Shown here in pieces: positions 44,563-52,711 of a stretch of DNA of 64,000 nt. This DNA comes from Bacteroidales bacterium (GTDB lineage Bacteria > Bacteroidota > Bacteroidia > Bacteroidales > UBA932), in contig SUYM01000013.1 in assembly GCA_015060455.1 (NCBI GenBank), positions 17,692 to 81,691 on the forward strand, given 5' to 3'. The first letter of the stretch is position 1. Each line of letters opens with the position of its first letter. A program made the translations under genes and the position numbers. A model generated the notes under the pieces. It was not told the DNA's origin. It saw only the letters and a program-made list of their open reading frames with translations, and did no database searches.

Positions 44563-46035
44563 TTAGTCTATCATTTCTTTAACATCAAGATTCAGATTAC
44601 TTCCCTTGATGAAATCATAAAGGGTATATTGTCTCAAAGTGTAATAGTAATCCCAGAAGTTGCTCACATCTGTGATATATTTCCGGAGGGCAGTATTGTT
44701 TTCCAACTGAGCGGTATTAAGTTCCATCACGCTTGCCTTGCCGCTACGGAACTTCTCCATCATAAGTTCATACCTCTCCTGGGCAATCAGCATCGCCCTT
44801 TTAGATACAGAACACTGATGTCTCTGATTATTGAACTGTCCTACTGCAGTAAATATCTTACGACGGAAATCATTCTCTGACTGCTGCACCTGAGCCCTCA
44901 CAACTTCCTGTGCCGCCTTGGCCTTCTGCACCTTACCCTTACCAAGTCCCCAATCAAAGATCGGCACACTGAAAGACAGACCAACAACCTCCTGATCAAG
45001 CAGATCAGAATACACTCCACCGAAATCCGGAGCTGTCTGAGATAATCCGAAACGTGCATTCAGAGACATAGATATCCCTCTCGATGCTTTAGCCTGTGCA
45101 ACAGCCGCCTCAGCATTCAGAAGATTGATCTCATTATTCAGACTGAAGGTTGAATTCTCCAAAGCCTTAGCCATTACCAAATCATAATCAATATACACAT
45201 CCGGAAGATTCGTCTCCAGCACAGGTGTTATCTCATAAGACTCATCGTATCCAAGAACGGAGTTCAACACCATCTGAGCCTCACGGACAGCAACAGAGGT
45301 TTCATTAATGGATATACTGTCATTGAGGACACGCAGTTCCAACTGCAGGAGTTCATCTCTGGTCACTGAGCCCAACGCCTGACGTTCCCTTGCCACACTC
45401 AGCATCTTTCCTGTATTAGTATAGTTACTGGTAGCAATCTCATAGTTCATCCTTGCTAGAATCAGCGAATAATATGCTCGCACAGTATTAATGGTAATCT
45501 GTTCCATAGACTCCAGATACTGTCTCTTTCCCTTCTCATACTCCTTTGGCTCAATCTTCTTGTCCCACTTGAACTGATTGTATGTAAAGAGGGGCTGATG
45601 ATACGATATCGTGATAGGCTGCGAATACCAGGTAAGACTTTTATCCATACCGAACTGATCAATACGGGACAGATCGGAATAAACTGACAGAGTGCCACCT
45701 GTGAATGTCAGATTCTGCTTCACTTGTATGCCTATACTATTCTGAAGGTTATATGAATTCACATACTGGAAACTACCGTCCTCATAACTCTGAATTAAAG
45801 TCAGCGACCTGTCGAAGTTCATAAGCCCTCCGTACAGATTGAACGACGGCAACCGGCTTGCTCTATATGAGCGATATGCCCAATATGTTGAAATAAAGGA
45901 CTGTTTGGCTTCCTTAGCCTCAACCGACTGAGTACGGGAAATGGAAATAGCCTCTGCCATAGATACTGTTTGTGCATCTATGCCAGGCAAAAATGATAAC
46001 CACAGACCAATTGATATAACTAAAAGTTTTTTCAT
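44563..46035 (-). CDS. TolC-family outer-membrane efflux protein
   Basis: Outer-membrane channel of 490 residues with a signal peptide ending near GIDAQ. Two long coiled-coil repeats are seen (for example about residues 165-230 and 385-445), and the body has the alternating pattern of a TolC/OEP barrel. It starts by ATGA overlap with the signal peptidase gene and precedes an NVEALA peptide. With the adaptor and the RND pair it completes a tripartite exporter. Confidence 0.93.
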   Translation of the reverse strand: MKKLLVISIGLWLSFLPGIDAQTVSMAEAISISRTQSVEAKEAKQSFISTYWAYRSYRASRLPSFNLYGGLMNFDRSLTLIQSYEDGSFQYVNSYNLQNSIGIQVKQNLTFTGGTLSVYSDLSRIDQFGMDKSLTWYSQPITISYHQPLFTYNQFKWDKKIEPKEYEKGKRQYLESMEQITINTVRAYYSLILARMNYEIATSNYTNTGKMLSVARERQALGSVTRDELLQLELRVLNDSISINETSVAVREAQMVLNSVLGYDESYEITPVLETNLPDVYIDYDLVMAKALENSTFSLNNEINLLNAEAAVAQAKASRGISMSLNARFGLSQTAPDFGGVYSDLLDQEVVGLSFSVPIFDWGLGKGKVQKAKAAQEVVRAQVQQSENDFRRKIFTAVGQFNNQRHQCSVSKRAMLIAQERYELMMEKFRSGKASVMELNTAQLENNTALRKYITDVSNFWDYYYTLRQYTLYDFIKGSNLNLDVKEMID

Positions 46036-46835
46036 TCAGCATTGTTTACTATCCCAACAATAAAATCACCTGGCATAAAACCAATATACCTGCTGTCACG
46101 TGAATTCAAGACATTATCTCCGCCTAAAAAATACCAATCTGATAAAAATTGATATTCTGATATAACCTTCCCATTCAACAGCAGAACTTCATCTTTTTCC
46201 TCAAGCCACATCCCTGTCTCATAATGAATCTGTTTCCTATAACTTCTATAATTCCCTAACGTCAAATGAATACTCCCACCTTTTTTAGGAACATATATTG
46301 GTCCCATGTCAAGTATTGTCCAGTTCCGCGGTCTGTCCACATTCCATGCATCAACATAGACCCCCATATTCCTCAACTCAGCGTCACCAAGTTCTGAGAT
46401 TTCATTCTGAAAACACTTAGGTCCGAAAGATATTCCATTCTGAGGATGAACATAATGACCATCAACAATCTTGATTGTATCTCCCGGACACCCGTAACAC
46501 CGCTTGACATATACTCGGTTGATAGTAAACGTAATGGAATCACGACACCTGAAATACGGATCATTTATCACAACAATATCCCCCACATTCGCTTCGCGCA
46601 ATCCTGGCATGCGGAAGCACTTAAGTTCAGGAGAATCGAAATTAAAATCAGTATATATTCTTGCACCAAGAGTCAGCTTATTCACACAAACTCTTTCTCC
46701 ATCAAATAACGTTGGTTCCATTGACGATCCCCGTACTATGAAAGTATCACAGATGAACACTCTGACCAGCAGACTAATCACCAATAAAATAGCAGCAGTT
46801 AAAACAACTATTGTTATATACCTGAAAACCTTCAT
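46032..46835 (-). CDS. Signal peptidase I (S26), cluster-specific
   Basis: Membrane-bound leader peptidase of 267 residues. One N-terminal helix (about residues 8-28), then the catalytic Ser38 in RGSSMEPTL, the catalytic Lys111 in VKRCYGCPGD, and the conserved LGGDNVLNSRDSRYIGF motif near the C-terminus. It is probably not the housekeeping enzyme, because it is the first gene of an operon for TolC, an NVEALA peptide and an RND exporter. It may cut the NVEALA leader. A propeller pseudogene ends nine bases upstream. Confidence 0.9.
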   Translation of the reverse strand: MKVFRYITIVVLTAAILLVISLLVRVFICDTFIVRGSSMEPTLFDGERVCVNKLTLGARIYTDFNFDSPELKCFRMPGLREANVGDIVVINDPYFRCRDSITFTINRVYVKRCYGCPGDTIKIVDGHYVHPQNGISFGPKCFQNEISELGDAELRNMGVYVDAWNVDRPRNWTILDMGPIYVPKKGGSIHLTLGNYRSYRKQIHYETGMWLEEKDEVLLLNGKVISEYQFLSDWYFLGGDNVLNSRDSRYIGFMPGDFIVGIVNNAE

Positions 46836-46844
46836 CCCGTATCA

Positions 46845-47139
46845 TCAAAGAATTATTACCTGTGTCAGCACAGTGCCTGATTTCATACTATATAATTCTA
46901 TCATATAGTCACCTGTCGGCTTATTCAATACTATCAGCACCGTATCCTGATATACCCAAAAGTCCTTTGCATGCAGAAGTTCTCTGGATAGCGGCAAAAT
47001 TTCATAAGTCGTCAGGACTTCCGTATCAATTTTATCTAAATCGAAGTTTTTCCTCTTGCCATTCAAAAACATAATCAGCGTTGTATTGACAACTATACAA
47101 AACAGATAGAACGCATATGACAAAAAAGGAAGCTCTCAT
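46845..47139 (-). pseudogene. Truncated, frameshifted propeller lipoprotein
   Basis: Remnant closely related to the start of the propeller gene at 52712. The leader (MRASFFVICVLSVLYSC, then QYNADYVFEW) reads from an ATG at 47139, but one base seems lost in an A-run near 47050 so the body continues in another frame. The body matches the intact gene through LLHAKDFWVYQDTVLIVLNK and then stops after about 90 codons. All later blades are missing. The DNA between about 46895 and 47139 is a duplicate of 53490-53752. Confidence 0.75.
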
Positions 47140-47208
47140 AATATCCCAAAAGGACTATTAAACACGCAAATATAATTATATATTTGATTTATAGGAATTC
47201 TAATGTTC

Positions 47209-47242
47209 AAATTTACGGAATTATCCCTTTTAGGCATGTAAA
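47209..47242 (+). repeat. 34-bp inverted repeat, left copy
   Basis: Contains CGGAATTATCCCTTTTAGGC. The reverse complement, with two mismatches in 34, is at 48335-48368. The two copies face inward and enclose the PARP-like toxin pair. Confidence 0.8.
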
Positions 47243-47274
47243 TCTCCTAAACAAAAAAGTAAGAGATACTTATA

Positions 47275-47856
47275 TTATCTCTTACTAACTCTGGGAAGAA
47301 AATATCCTAAAACACATTTAGGATTCCTTACGCATAATTGAATATGATTTTTCTCTTTGAAACCAGCTGTATTATATAAATCTCTTCCTTCCCAAAATGC
47401 AGCACGAATTGAATCATACGGCTTAATTCCATTTTTCTCGTGAAAGTCATGAATTGCTTGAATTACAGCGCAATCAAGGTCTCTTAATAACAAATCACCA
47501 TTTATCCCTCCTTGACGTCCGGCTCTATTTGTGATACTTATCTTTATACTGTCTTCAATAAGACTATCATATGAGGTCTTAATAATCTCTGAAGATTTGC
47601 GTTGTGTCAAATCAAGACAATTACCAAGGTATAAAACAGCACCAACAACAAAAGGGTCATCCTTCTTATACTCTGTAGCAAACTCTAAGGCTCTATCATA
47701 ATCATTTTCCCAAAAATAAATACCACTTCCCAACCAATCATATTTATTTTTGCTTGGCTCTAGGTCTTTTGTACCATTAATCACATCCAAACCAAGCGAC
47801 TTTGCACACCCATGGTAGCCAATTATCAAATTAGGGTAATGTTGTTCCATTTTCAT
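47275..47856 (-). CDS. PARP-like ADP-ribosyltransferase-fold toxin candidate
   Basis: 193-residue protein. The N-terminus reads GYHGC (His15) and, about 30 residues later, YDWLGSGIYFWEND, the H and Y signature and G-x-GIYF turn of PARP-type ADP-ribosyltransferases. A third catalytic residue (E/Q) near the C-terminal side cannot be fixed by eye. Its start overlaps the stop of a 68-residue gene by four bases, as in toxin-antitoxin operons. Locally AT-rich compared with the core genes. Function as a toxin is inference from layout and motif. Confidence 0.65.
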   Translation of the reverse strand: MKMEQHYPNLIIGYHGCAKSLGLDVINGTKDLEPSKNKYDWLGSGIYFWENDYDRALEFATEYKKDDPFVVGAVLYLGNCLDLTQRKSSEIIKTSYDSLIEDSIKISITNRAGRQGGINGDLLLRDLDCAVIQAIHDFHEKNGIKPYDSIRAAFWEGRDLYNTAGFKEKNHIQLCVRNPKCVLGYFLPRVSKR

Positions 47857-48059
47857 TTACTACCTATAACTTCTCCGTCCCGATTCAACTCAAGTCCCAA
47901 ACTTCTCAAATACCGACGAGCGGTTCTAACACTTCTTGACTTCTGTCGTCCATATTCCTTCATTTCCTGAATATAATCATCTATTGTAATCGTTGTTTGA
48001 GAACTTTCTCCTTCCCAGACAATAGTTCGACACATAGTTATTTTCTTAATTGATGCCAT
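47853..48059 (-). CDS. Putative antitoxin of the PARP-like pair
   Basis: Small basic protein of 68 residues (MASIKKITMCRTIVWEG start, then an arginine-rich helix SRSVRTARRYLRSLGLEL). It is first in the two-gene operon and overlaps the toxin-like gene by ATGA. Antitoxin role is inferred from size and position. A -7 box TACATTTG lies at 48091-48098. Confidence 0.55.
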   Translation of the reverse strand: MASIKKITMCRTIVWEGESSQTTITIDDYIQEMKEYGRQKSRSVRTARRYLRSLGLELNRDGEVIGSK

Positions 48060-48090
48060 ATTACAACCTCCTATTTTAAGTAAGTCCCTG

Positions 48091-48098
48091 CAAATGTA
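48091..48098 (-). promoter_or_regulatory. -7 box of the PARP-like pair
   Basis: TACATTTG on the minus strand, about 32 bases before the ATG at 48059. A TTTG lies 12 bases further upstream, closer than the usual -33 spacing. Confidence 0.4.
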
Positions 48099-48234
48099 AT
48101 AATTAATTTACAAACTAGACATTGTACAGATGCTATTTCATATATAAATATGACCACTTTCATGCAAATTCTGTACGGTTACTAAAGAGCCTATGAGATT
48201 TACGAAGTGTAATCATCCTATTTTGTTACATGTT

Positions 48235-48277
48235 ATCCCATATATGCTGTGTGTAACTACATATATGGGATTTTTTT
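48235..48277 (+). terminator. Strong rightward terminator without a rightward gene
   Basis: Perfect 12-base arms ATCCCATATATG and CATATATGGGAT, 13-base loop, followed by TTTTTT. All nearby genes run left, so it may end an unseen rightward small RNA or belong to the repeat-bounded module. A TATATTTG box directly overlaps its end. The rest of the 48060-48369 gap shows nothing else besides the repeat. Confidence 0.6.
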
Positions 48278-48326
48278 ATATTTGTGCTTTACAAGTAGTA
48301 GAGTAACAATCTACATTATTAACGTA

Positions 48327-48346
48327 TAGGCTTCTTTACAAGCCTA
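48327..48346 (-). terminator. Hairpin past the transglutaminase-like gene
   Basis: TAGGCTT and AAGCCTA arms with a six-base loop, partly inside the right inverted repeat. Possible terminator of set B. Confidence 0.45.
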
Positions 48347-48368
48347 AAAGGGATAATTCCGCAAATTT
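48335..48368 (-). repeat. 34-bp inverted repeat, right copy
   Basis: Partner of 47209-47242. It begins two bases after the stop of the transglutaminase-like gene and reads in the opposite direction to the left copy. Confidence 0.8.
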
Positions 48369-48369
48369 A

Positions 48370-50268
48370 TCAATGCCAAATTATTGTCTTCTTTTCATCA
48401 TCCCACACGAATATACGATTCTGAACCCCGCGGGATATACCTTTTATATAATATAATGCTCCTGACGGAAGATCGGAAACTCTCAAACAAACATCATCAG
48501 CTGTTATTGAGGTATGAAATTTCCATGACGAGTCATGCCAATAATATATTTCATACTCATCTCCCGGGATAATCGCATTACCGTCTCCTCGTCTTACATA
48601 CATAATCTCCTTCAGGGTAACAGGTTCGCCAAGATCAATGATTTCCAATAGTTTATTTTCGTTCGGGCTATAATTAGTCAAGGGGTCTCCATCCACAAGT
48701 GAATTTCCAATTATAGGCCTTATAAAGTTACCATCAACGCCCACGAAGAAAAGTTCTGCCATATCACACTTTCTGCCATCCTCTGCACATAAACGCCAAT
48801 ATCTATGCGGTTTTGTTTGACGAACTATGACCTTCCCGGAAGTGAGCAACCATTCAGGCAACTCAGATACAATCTCTGACTTACTGAACAACGGGTCGTC
48901 TGAGGCTTCAATATAGCCGCCATGGAGTGCTTTGTGTATAACAAAGACATGCTGAAACATCGGATATTTCCTACAAATCTCAAAAGATTCAGTATCCCTA
49001 AAATTGGGAGTAAATTCATTTATATTCCCGTCAAAGTCCAAATGAAACGGCTTACTTAACGGTATCTGCTCACCATTCTCATAACCGACTACCATATAAG
49101 TAATATTTTTTCCCATTCCTTTAAAAAATGCCCTTCCACAACACTTATTTCCCCAATAGACCGGTTTCCAATCGAAATTATCAAATACCGCTATATACAC
49201 ATCACGCCGAGAATATCCGGTTCCCTTTATCAGAGGCACTTCGATATCTACAGTTTGCATATATTCATCTGTAACATCCTTAAAGAACGGGGTACGACAG
49301 AGAGGTGGCACATCGCCTTGATACTTCTTCAAAAGAGCCATACACTCCTTGTTCTGAGCGTATGTCCTTCTAAACACTTTTGCAAATTTGCAATGTGAAT
49401 AGTGTGGATAATCCGGATTACTCGCGTATGGATTAAACATGGTCGTCTTCCCTCTAAGATTAGGAAAAATACACCAATAATGCCCATAATATCTATCTGG
49501 CCACTGTGGCGTATAATCAATACCAACAGGAATACCCTTACTGCGCATGATTCTGACGGCCATCTCTGAGTAATCCTCGCAAGAAGCACCGGGCAAAAGT
49601 GCGAAAGTTGAAGGACGATATATGTTATGACCAAACGAGTCGTGATGCCATTTCTGCTTCACTATCATTCCCTTTAACTTATCATTAACGCGACAAATAG
49701 CCGCACGCGGACAGCCCTTATAGTCATCACACTCGTTCAGTTTATCAATATAACTTTTGGCAATAGGTTCCAAATCCACACGCCATTCATCCATTGGCTC
49801 CGACTGTCCACATGTATAAGGAAGCAGCCACTCGCAAAATTCTTCGAAATCTATATGTTGCGCCCACTCTCCTTCTCTCCACTGAGCGAAAGCCAAGTCT
49901 ATATTACGAATAAGAAAATCTGCACGAATTACTCTACTGTCAAACTCATAAGAAATCCTGTCATCGTATCCCGAAGAAAGTTCCGGCAATTTTCGAAAGG
50001 CTATATCAGGCGATTCACTAAATTCGAAGAGACTGTCTACAGCATCATAATATGTGGAGTAATCCCCAATCATAGATTTATGACCTGGCATGTTCGTAAT
50101 AAGCCACTCTGCTGCCTGTAACTTCTCTTCATCCCCGGATGCAGCATAATGTTCAAGCACCTTTTCCAATTCGCCTCTATTGTCACCTGCAAACTCCAAT
50201 GCCTGCTGCAATCCATCAGCACACGAAACAGTCAACACAAAAACAACCAATAATATAAATCTATTCAT
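48370..50268 (-). CDS. Transglutaminase-like lipoprotein with discoidin-like tail
   Basis: Exported lipoprotein of 632 residues (lipobox VLTVSCAD, lipid Cys16). A helical N-terminal region precedes a transglutaminase-like core with Cys in GASCEDYSEMA (about residue 230) and His in YYGHYWCIF (about 264) followed by the TMFNPYASN stretch. The C-terminal part is beta-rich (SLVDGDPLTNYSP), like discoidin/F5-8 modules. It follows the set B propeller gene by 24 bases. It might cross-link or cleave the NVEALA peptides, or act on cell-wall peptides; sequence cannot decide. Confidence 0.75.
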   Translation of the reverse strand: MNRFILLVVFVLTVSCADGLQQALEFAGDNRGELEKVLEHYAASGDEEKLQAAEWLITNMPGHKSMIGDYSTYYDAVDSLFEFSESPDIAFRKLPELSSGYDDRISYEFDSRVIRADFLIRNIDLAFAQWREGEWAQHIDFEEFCEWLLPYTCGQSEPMDEWRVDLEPIAKSYIDKLNECDDYKGCPRAAICRVNDKLKGMIVKQKWHHDSFGHNIYRPSTFALLPGASCEDYSEMAVRIMRSKGIPVGIDYTPQWPDRYYGHYWCIFPNLRGKTTMFNPYASNPDYPHYSHCKFAKVFRRTYAQNKECMALLKKYQGDVPPLCRTPFFKDVTDEYMQTVDIEVPLIKGTGYSRRDVYIAVFDNFDWKPVYWGNKCCGRAFFKGMGKNITYMVVGYENGEQIPLSKPFHLDFDGNINEFTPNFRDTESFEICRKYPMFQHVFVIHKALHGGYIEASDDPLFSKSEIVSELPEWLLTSGKVIVRQTKPHRYWRLCAEDGRKCDMAELFFVGVDGNFIRPIIGNSLVDGDPLTNYSPNENKLLEIIDLGEPVTLKEIMYVRRGDGNAIIPGDEYEIYYWHDSSWKFHTSITADDVCLRVSDLPSGALYYIKGISRGVQNRIFVWDDEKKTIIWH

Positions 50269-50292
50269 GGCACCAAAACTTACGTTTCTACA

Positions 50293-51369
50293 TCAGTCAA
50301 ACACCAGGGAGTGTTCCATAGGAAATTTTATCACTTTTTCTGTGTCATAGTCAATCACATACAGTTCTCGCTGCTTTACATCAATATCGAAATACAATGC
50401 CCTGACAGGAAGTTTTATCTTAGCCAGTGGTGTGCCATTCCATTTGAAGAGATAAATTACAGGCGGTCCGAAAGCACCTTTATCCAACTCTTCAATCGTG
50501 CACCCGATATGTAAGCCTGCAAAAAAACTCTCATATACCTTTGCGTCATAGAACATCTTTCTTCTTTCATATCCATCTTCTCTCTCCAATTCATTTACAT
50601 CAGTAATCGATTCTCCGATGACAAGGGTCCTTTGAAAATCATTATCATAAGAATATAGATGAATAACATTCATAAGCGAACCAAATTCAACAATCATCTG
50701 TTTATCCTGGTTAACCACTATGGATGTTGCCAACAGATTGGCATCAGACACATTAACTGAGTTCAGTTTTACCATAGCCCGGTTAAAATACTCCTTCTTG
50801 TGGCCTGACAACATAAATCTTTCAAATCCCGTAGCATCCACATTCCATCTTCTGCAAAGCAATGTATCACCCGCTATCTTGAAATATCGCGCTCCAGAGG
50901 CGAGAGATAACGAATCAGCAACAACATCCCACGTCCCATATCCTAATTTCAACGACTCAACCAAATCATACACAAGGTAGTTACCTTTATAATCAAACAG
51001 ACCTACGTTATATGTTCCATCTTGAACATCGAAGTCAAGCCAGGAAACAAAAGGCTGATACAGAACCTCACCCGGTCCTCGTCCAATTCTAAGGAAAGGA
51101 GGATATCGACACTCTATGTCCTTTGAATAAACAGACAGACAACCCATAGTATCATGACACGATATCAGAATATAATCGTCCAACACTTTGAGTCCATGAC
51201 TACCAATAGTTTCGATTCCAATATTCTCGTATGATTCGGGTTCTATTTCCATCGGAAAGTCACTAACATAAACAATGTCGTCAAATGCGAACTGTTCTCT
51301 CCTGTTGCAGGACAAAAGCAACATGAGAGAACAAACAACCATCGCTAAATATCTACAAACATTGACCAT
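50293..51369 (-). CDS. 6-bladed beta-propeller lipoprotein (set B)
   Basis: Lipoprotein of 358 residues with the lipobox LMLLLSCNRR. The propeller body carries the FLRIGRGPGEVLYQP motif typical of the family and ends at DYDTEKVIKFPMEHSL. It lies 12 bases after an NVEALA gene and before the transglutaminase-like gene. Probably faces the periplasm or, after outer-membrane sorting, the outside. Confidence 0.85.
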   Translation of the reverse strand: MVNVCRYLAMVVCSLMLLLSCNRREQFAFDDIVYVSDFPMEIEPESYENIGIETIGSHGLKVLDDYILISCHDTMGCLSVYSKDIECRYPPFLRIGRGPGEVLYQPFVSWLDFDVQDGTYNVGLFDYKGNYLVYDLVESLKLGYGTWDVVADSLSLASGARYFKIAGDTLLCRRWNVDATGFERFMLSGHKKEYFNRAMVKLNSVNVSDANLLATSIVVNQDKQMIVEFGSLMNVIHLYSYDNDFQRTLVIGESITDVNELEREDGYERRKMFYDAKVYESFFAGLHIGCTIEELDKGAFGPPVIYLFKWNGTPLAKIKLPVRALYFDIDVKQRELYVIDYDTEKVIKFPMEHSLVFD

Positions 51370-51381
51370 CTGTGAAAAATC

Positions 51382-51651
51382 TTACTTACAAAACCCCATA
51401 CCACTGTAACCTCGACCTGGAATCACACTACACGTACCACAATACCTTACATCATCCGTCGGATCAGACATAACTGTCTCCCAACATCTGACATACTCTC
51501 CTGATTCTACCTGAGACAACGCTTCTACATTTTCCTCAAACAACATAACAATATTTAACACCCTCGGACTATCCGCCCTAAAGGTAACACACACCCAACT
51601 GGCGAACATTGCAATAACAATCGTCAATACTATAGTCGTCGTAATTTTCAT
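51382..51651 (-). CDS. NVEALA-family precursor peptide (set B, second)
   Basis: 89-residue precursor from the ATG at 51651 (MKITTTIVLTIVIAM); the track start eight codons earlier would overlap the previous gene. The hydrophobic segment (about 5-22) is followed by ENVEALSQVE. The mature part has four Cys with RYCGTCSVIPGRG, nearly the same as the CGTCSILPGRG of the peptide encoded just upstream, so the two are close paralogues. Confidence 0.85.
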   Translation of the reverse strand: MKITTTIVLTIVIAMFASWVCVTFRADSPRVLNIVMLFEENVEALSQVESGEYVRCWETVMSDPTDDVRYCGTCSVIPGRGYSGMGFCK

Positions 51652-51665
51652 ATCAATACCCTTTA

Positions 51666-51920
51666 TCAGTAACACGCACTCTTATCTGCACCACGACCCG
51701 GCAAAATACTACACGTACCACAATACATACATTGTTCTGACGGATCAGATGTTATTCTCCGATAGCACTTCGAACCTCCACTCTCCGCTCCAGCTAGTGC
51801 TTCGACATTTTTTGAAAAAACTGGATTCATAGTGCCAGTCCCGTTAAAAACGTAACCTGACAAAGAAATCACCACTGCAAGGGAAAAAATTGCAAATGCA
51901 AAGAAAAATTTGCGTATCAT
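51666..51920 (-). CDS. NVEALA-family precursor peptide (set B, first)
   Basis: 84-residue precursor. Hydrophobic segment at about 7-26, then KNVEALAGAE at about 38-47 and a Cys-rich tail (KCYRR, QCMYCGTCSILPGRG, SACY). It is the first gene of set B, with a clear promoter 36-66 bases upstream. Confidence 0.87.
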   Translation of the reverse strand: MIRKFFFAFAIFSLAVVISLSGYVFNGTGTMNPVFSKNVEALAGAESGGSKCYRRITSDPSEQCMYCGTCSILPGRGADKSACY

Positions 51921-51955
51921 ATTATCATATAAATTATTAATAATCTAATATACTA

Positions 51956-51986
51956 TAAATATAAAGTTTCCTTTCAATATTAACAA
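51956..51986 (-). promoter_or_regulatory. Promoter of set B
   Basis: On the minus strand TTG, 20 bases, TATATTTA. One base off the -7 consensus. The leader to the NVEALA ATG is about 30 bases. Confidence 0.55.
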
Positions 51987-52075
51987 TTCTTCAAGTCACC
52001 ATTATACTCTATTAACAAATCCGTGGTTACAAGGTAAGAAACAGTCCCATCACACCGCTATTCTTGTCGTTGGGA

Positions 52076-52633
52076 TTACGGCTTTTCGGTATTCATCTCA
52101 TCCACTACTTTACAGAATAAATTCCAAAGAGCATCACCTGCTAAAGGGTCCCCCACAAATATAGGCTTTCCATTTCGACCTATCAAAAAGCTATGAAAAC
52201 GCTTATCTGACGGGATATGAAAGTTTTGTCTCGCAAAACTTCTATCATAATCAAGATAAACTGGAAAATCCTGATTCCGTCCTCGCAACGCATCTACTAC
52301 ATCTCCATATTCTTCTGCACCTGGAGACAATATCGTCATGACGACAAATGTCCCGAGACTATCAGCCAATTCATATATTGGTTTTCTCTCATGAAGATAA
52401 TTAATCTGACACAGACTACATGACAGGGAATCACTGTAAAAAATCATCACCGGCATATCCTCTTTTGTCTTTGACATAGAAAGTACACCTGACTCCACTT
52501 CTTGAAAACACGCAGGCAAGACTATATCCCGGCTCGTAAATTTTGCCAACTCGCGAGAAATTCTCGTCCGTTCGGAGCAAGAAAGCATCACAAGCAAAAG
52601 CATATTACAGATAAAAAATCTTGCAAGCCTCAT
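52076..52633 (-). CDS. Thioredoxin-like lipoprotein with CSLC motif (set C)
   Basis: Lipoprotein of 185 residues (lipobox VMLSCSE). The strand MPVMIFYSDSLSCSLCQINYL holds a CxxC pair at the position of a thioredoxin active site, and the later FPVYLDYDRSF and FLIGRNGKPIFVGDP segments fit the thioredoxin fold, with the usual cis-Pro position replaced or shifted. It probably handles disulfides in the periplasm. It follows the set C propeller gene by about 80 bases and may serve the Cys-rich NVEALA peptides. Confidence 0.72.
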   Translation of the reverse strand: MRLARFFICNMLLLVMLSCSERTRISRELAKFTSRDIVLPACFQEVESGVLSMSKTKEDMPVMIFYSDSLSCSLCQINYLHERKPIYELADSLGTFVVMTILSPGAEEYGDVVDALRGRNQDFPVYLDYDRSFARQNFHIPSDKRFHSFLIGRNGKPIFVGDPLAGDALWNLFCKVVDEMNTEKP

Positions 52634-52711
52634 TGTAAAGAAATTTTAAAATTGTCCGATGCTGTATTGAGTTGGGCGCAGGATTTGGTTCAAATCATAA
52701 TAAATTACCAT

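Noticed and set aside
48384-48572. 62-codon plus-strand ORF after the TATATTTG box at 48277
   Set aside because: It is antisense to the end of the transglutaminase-like gene and shows no protein features.
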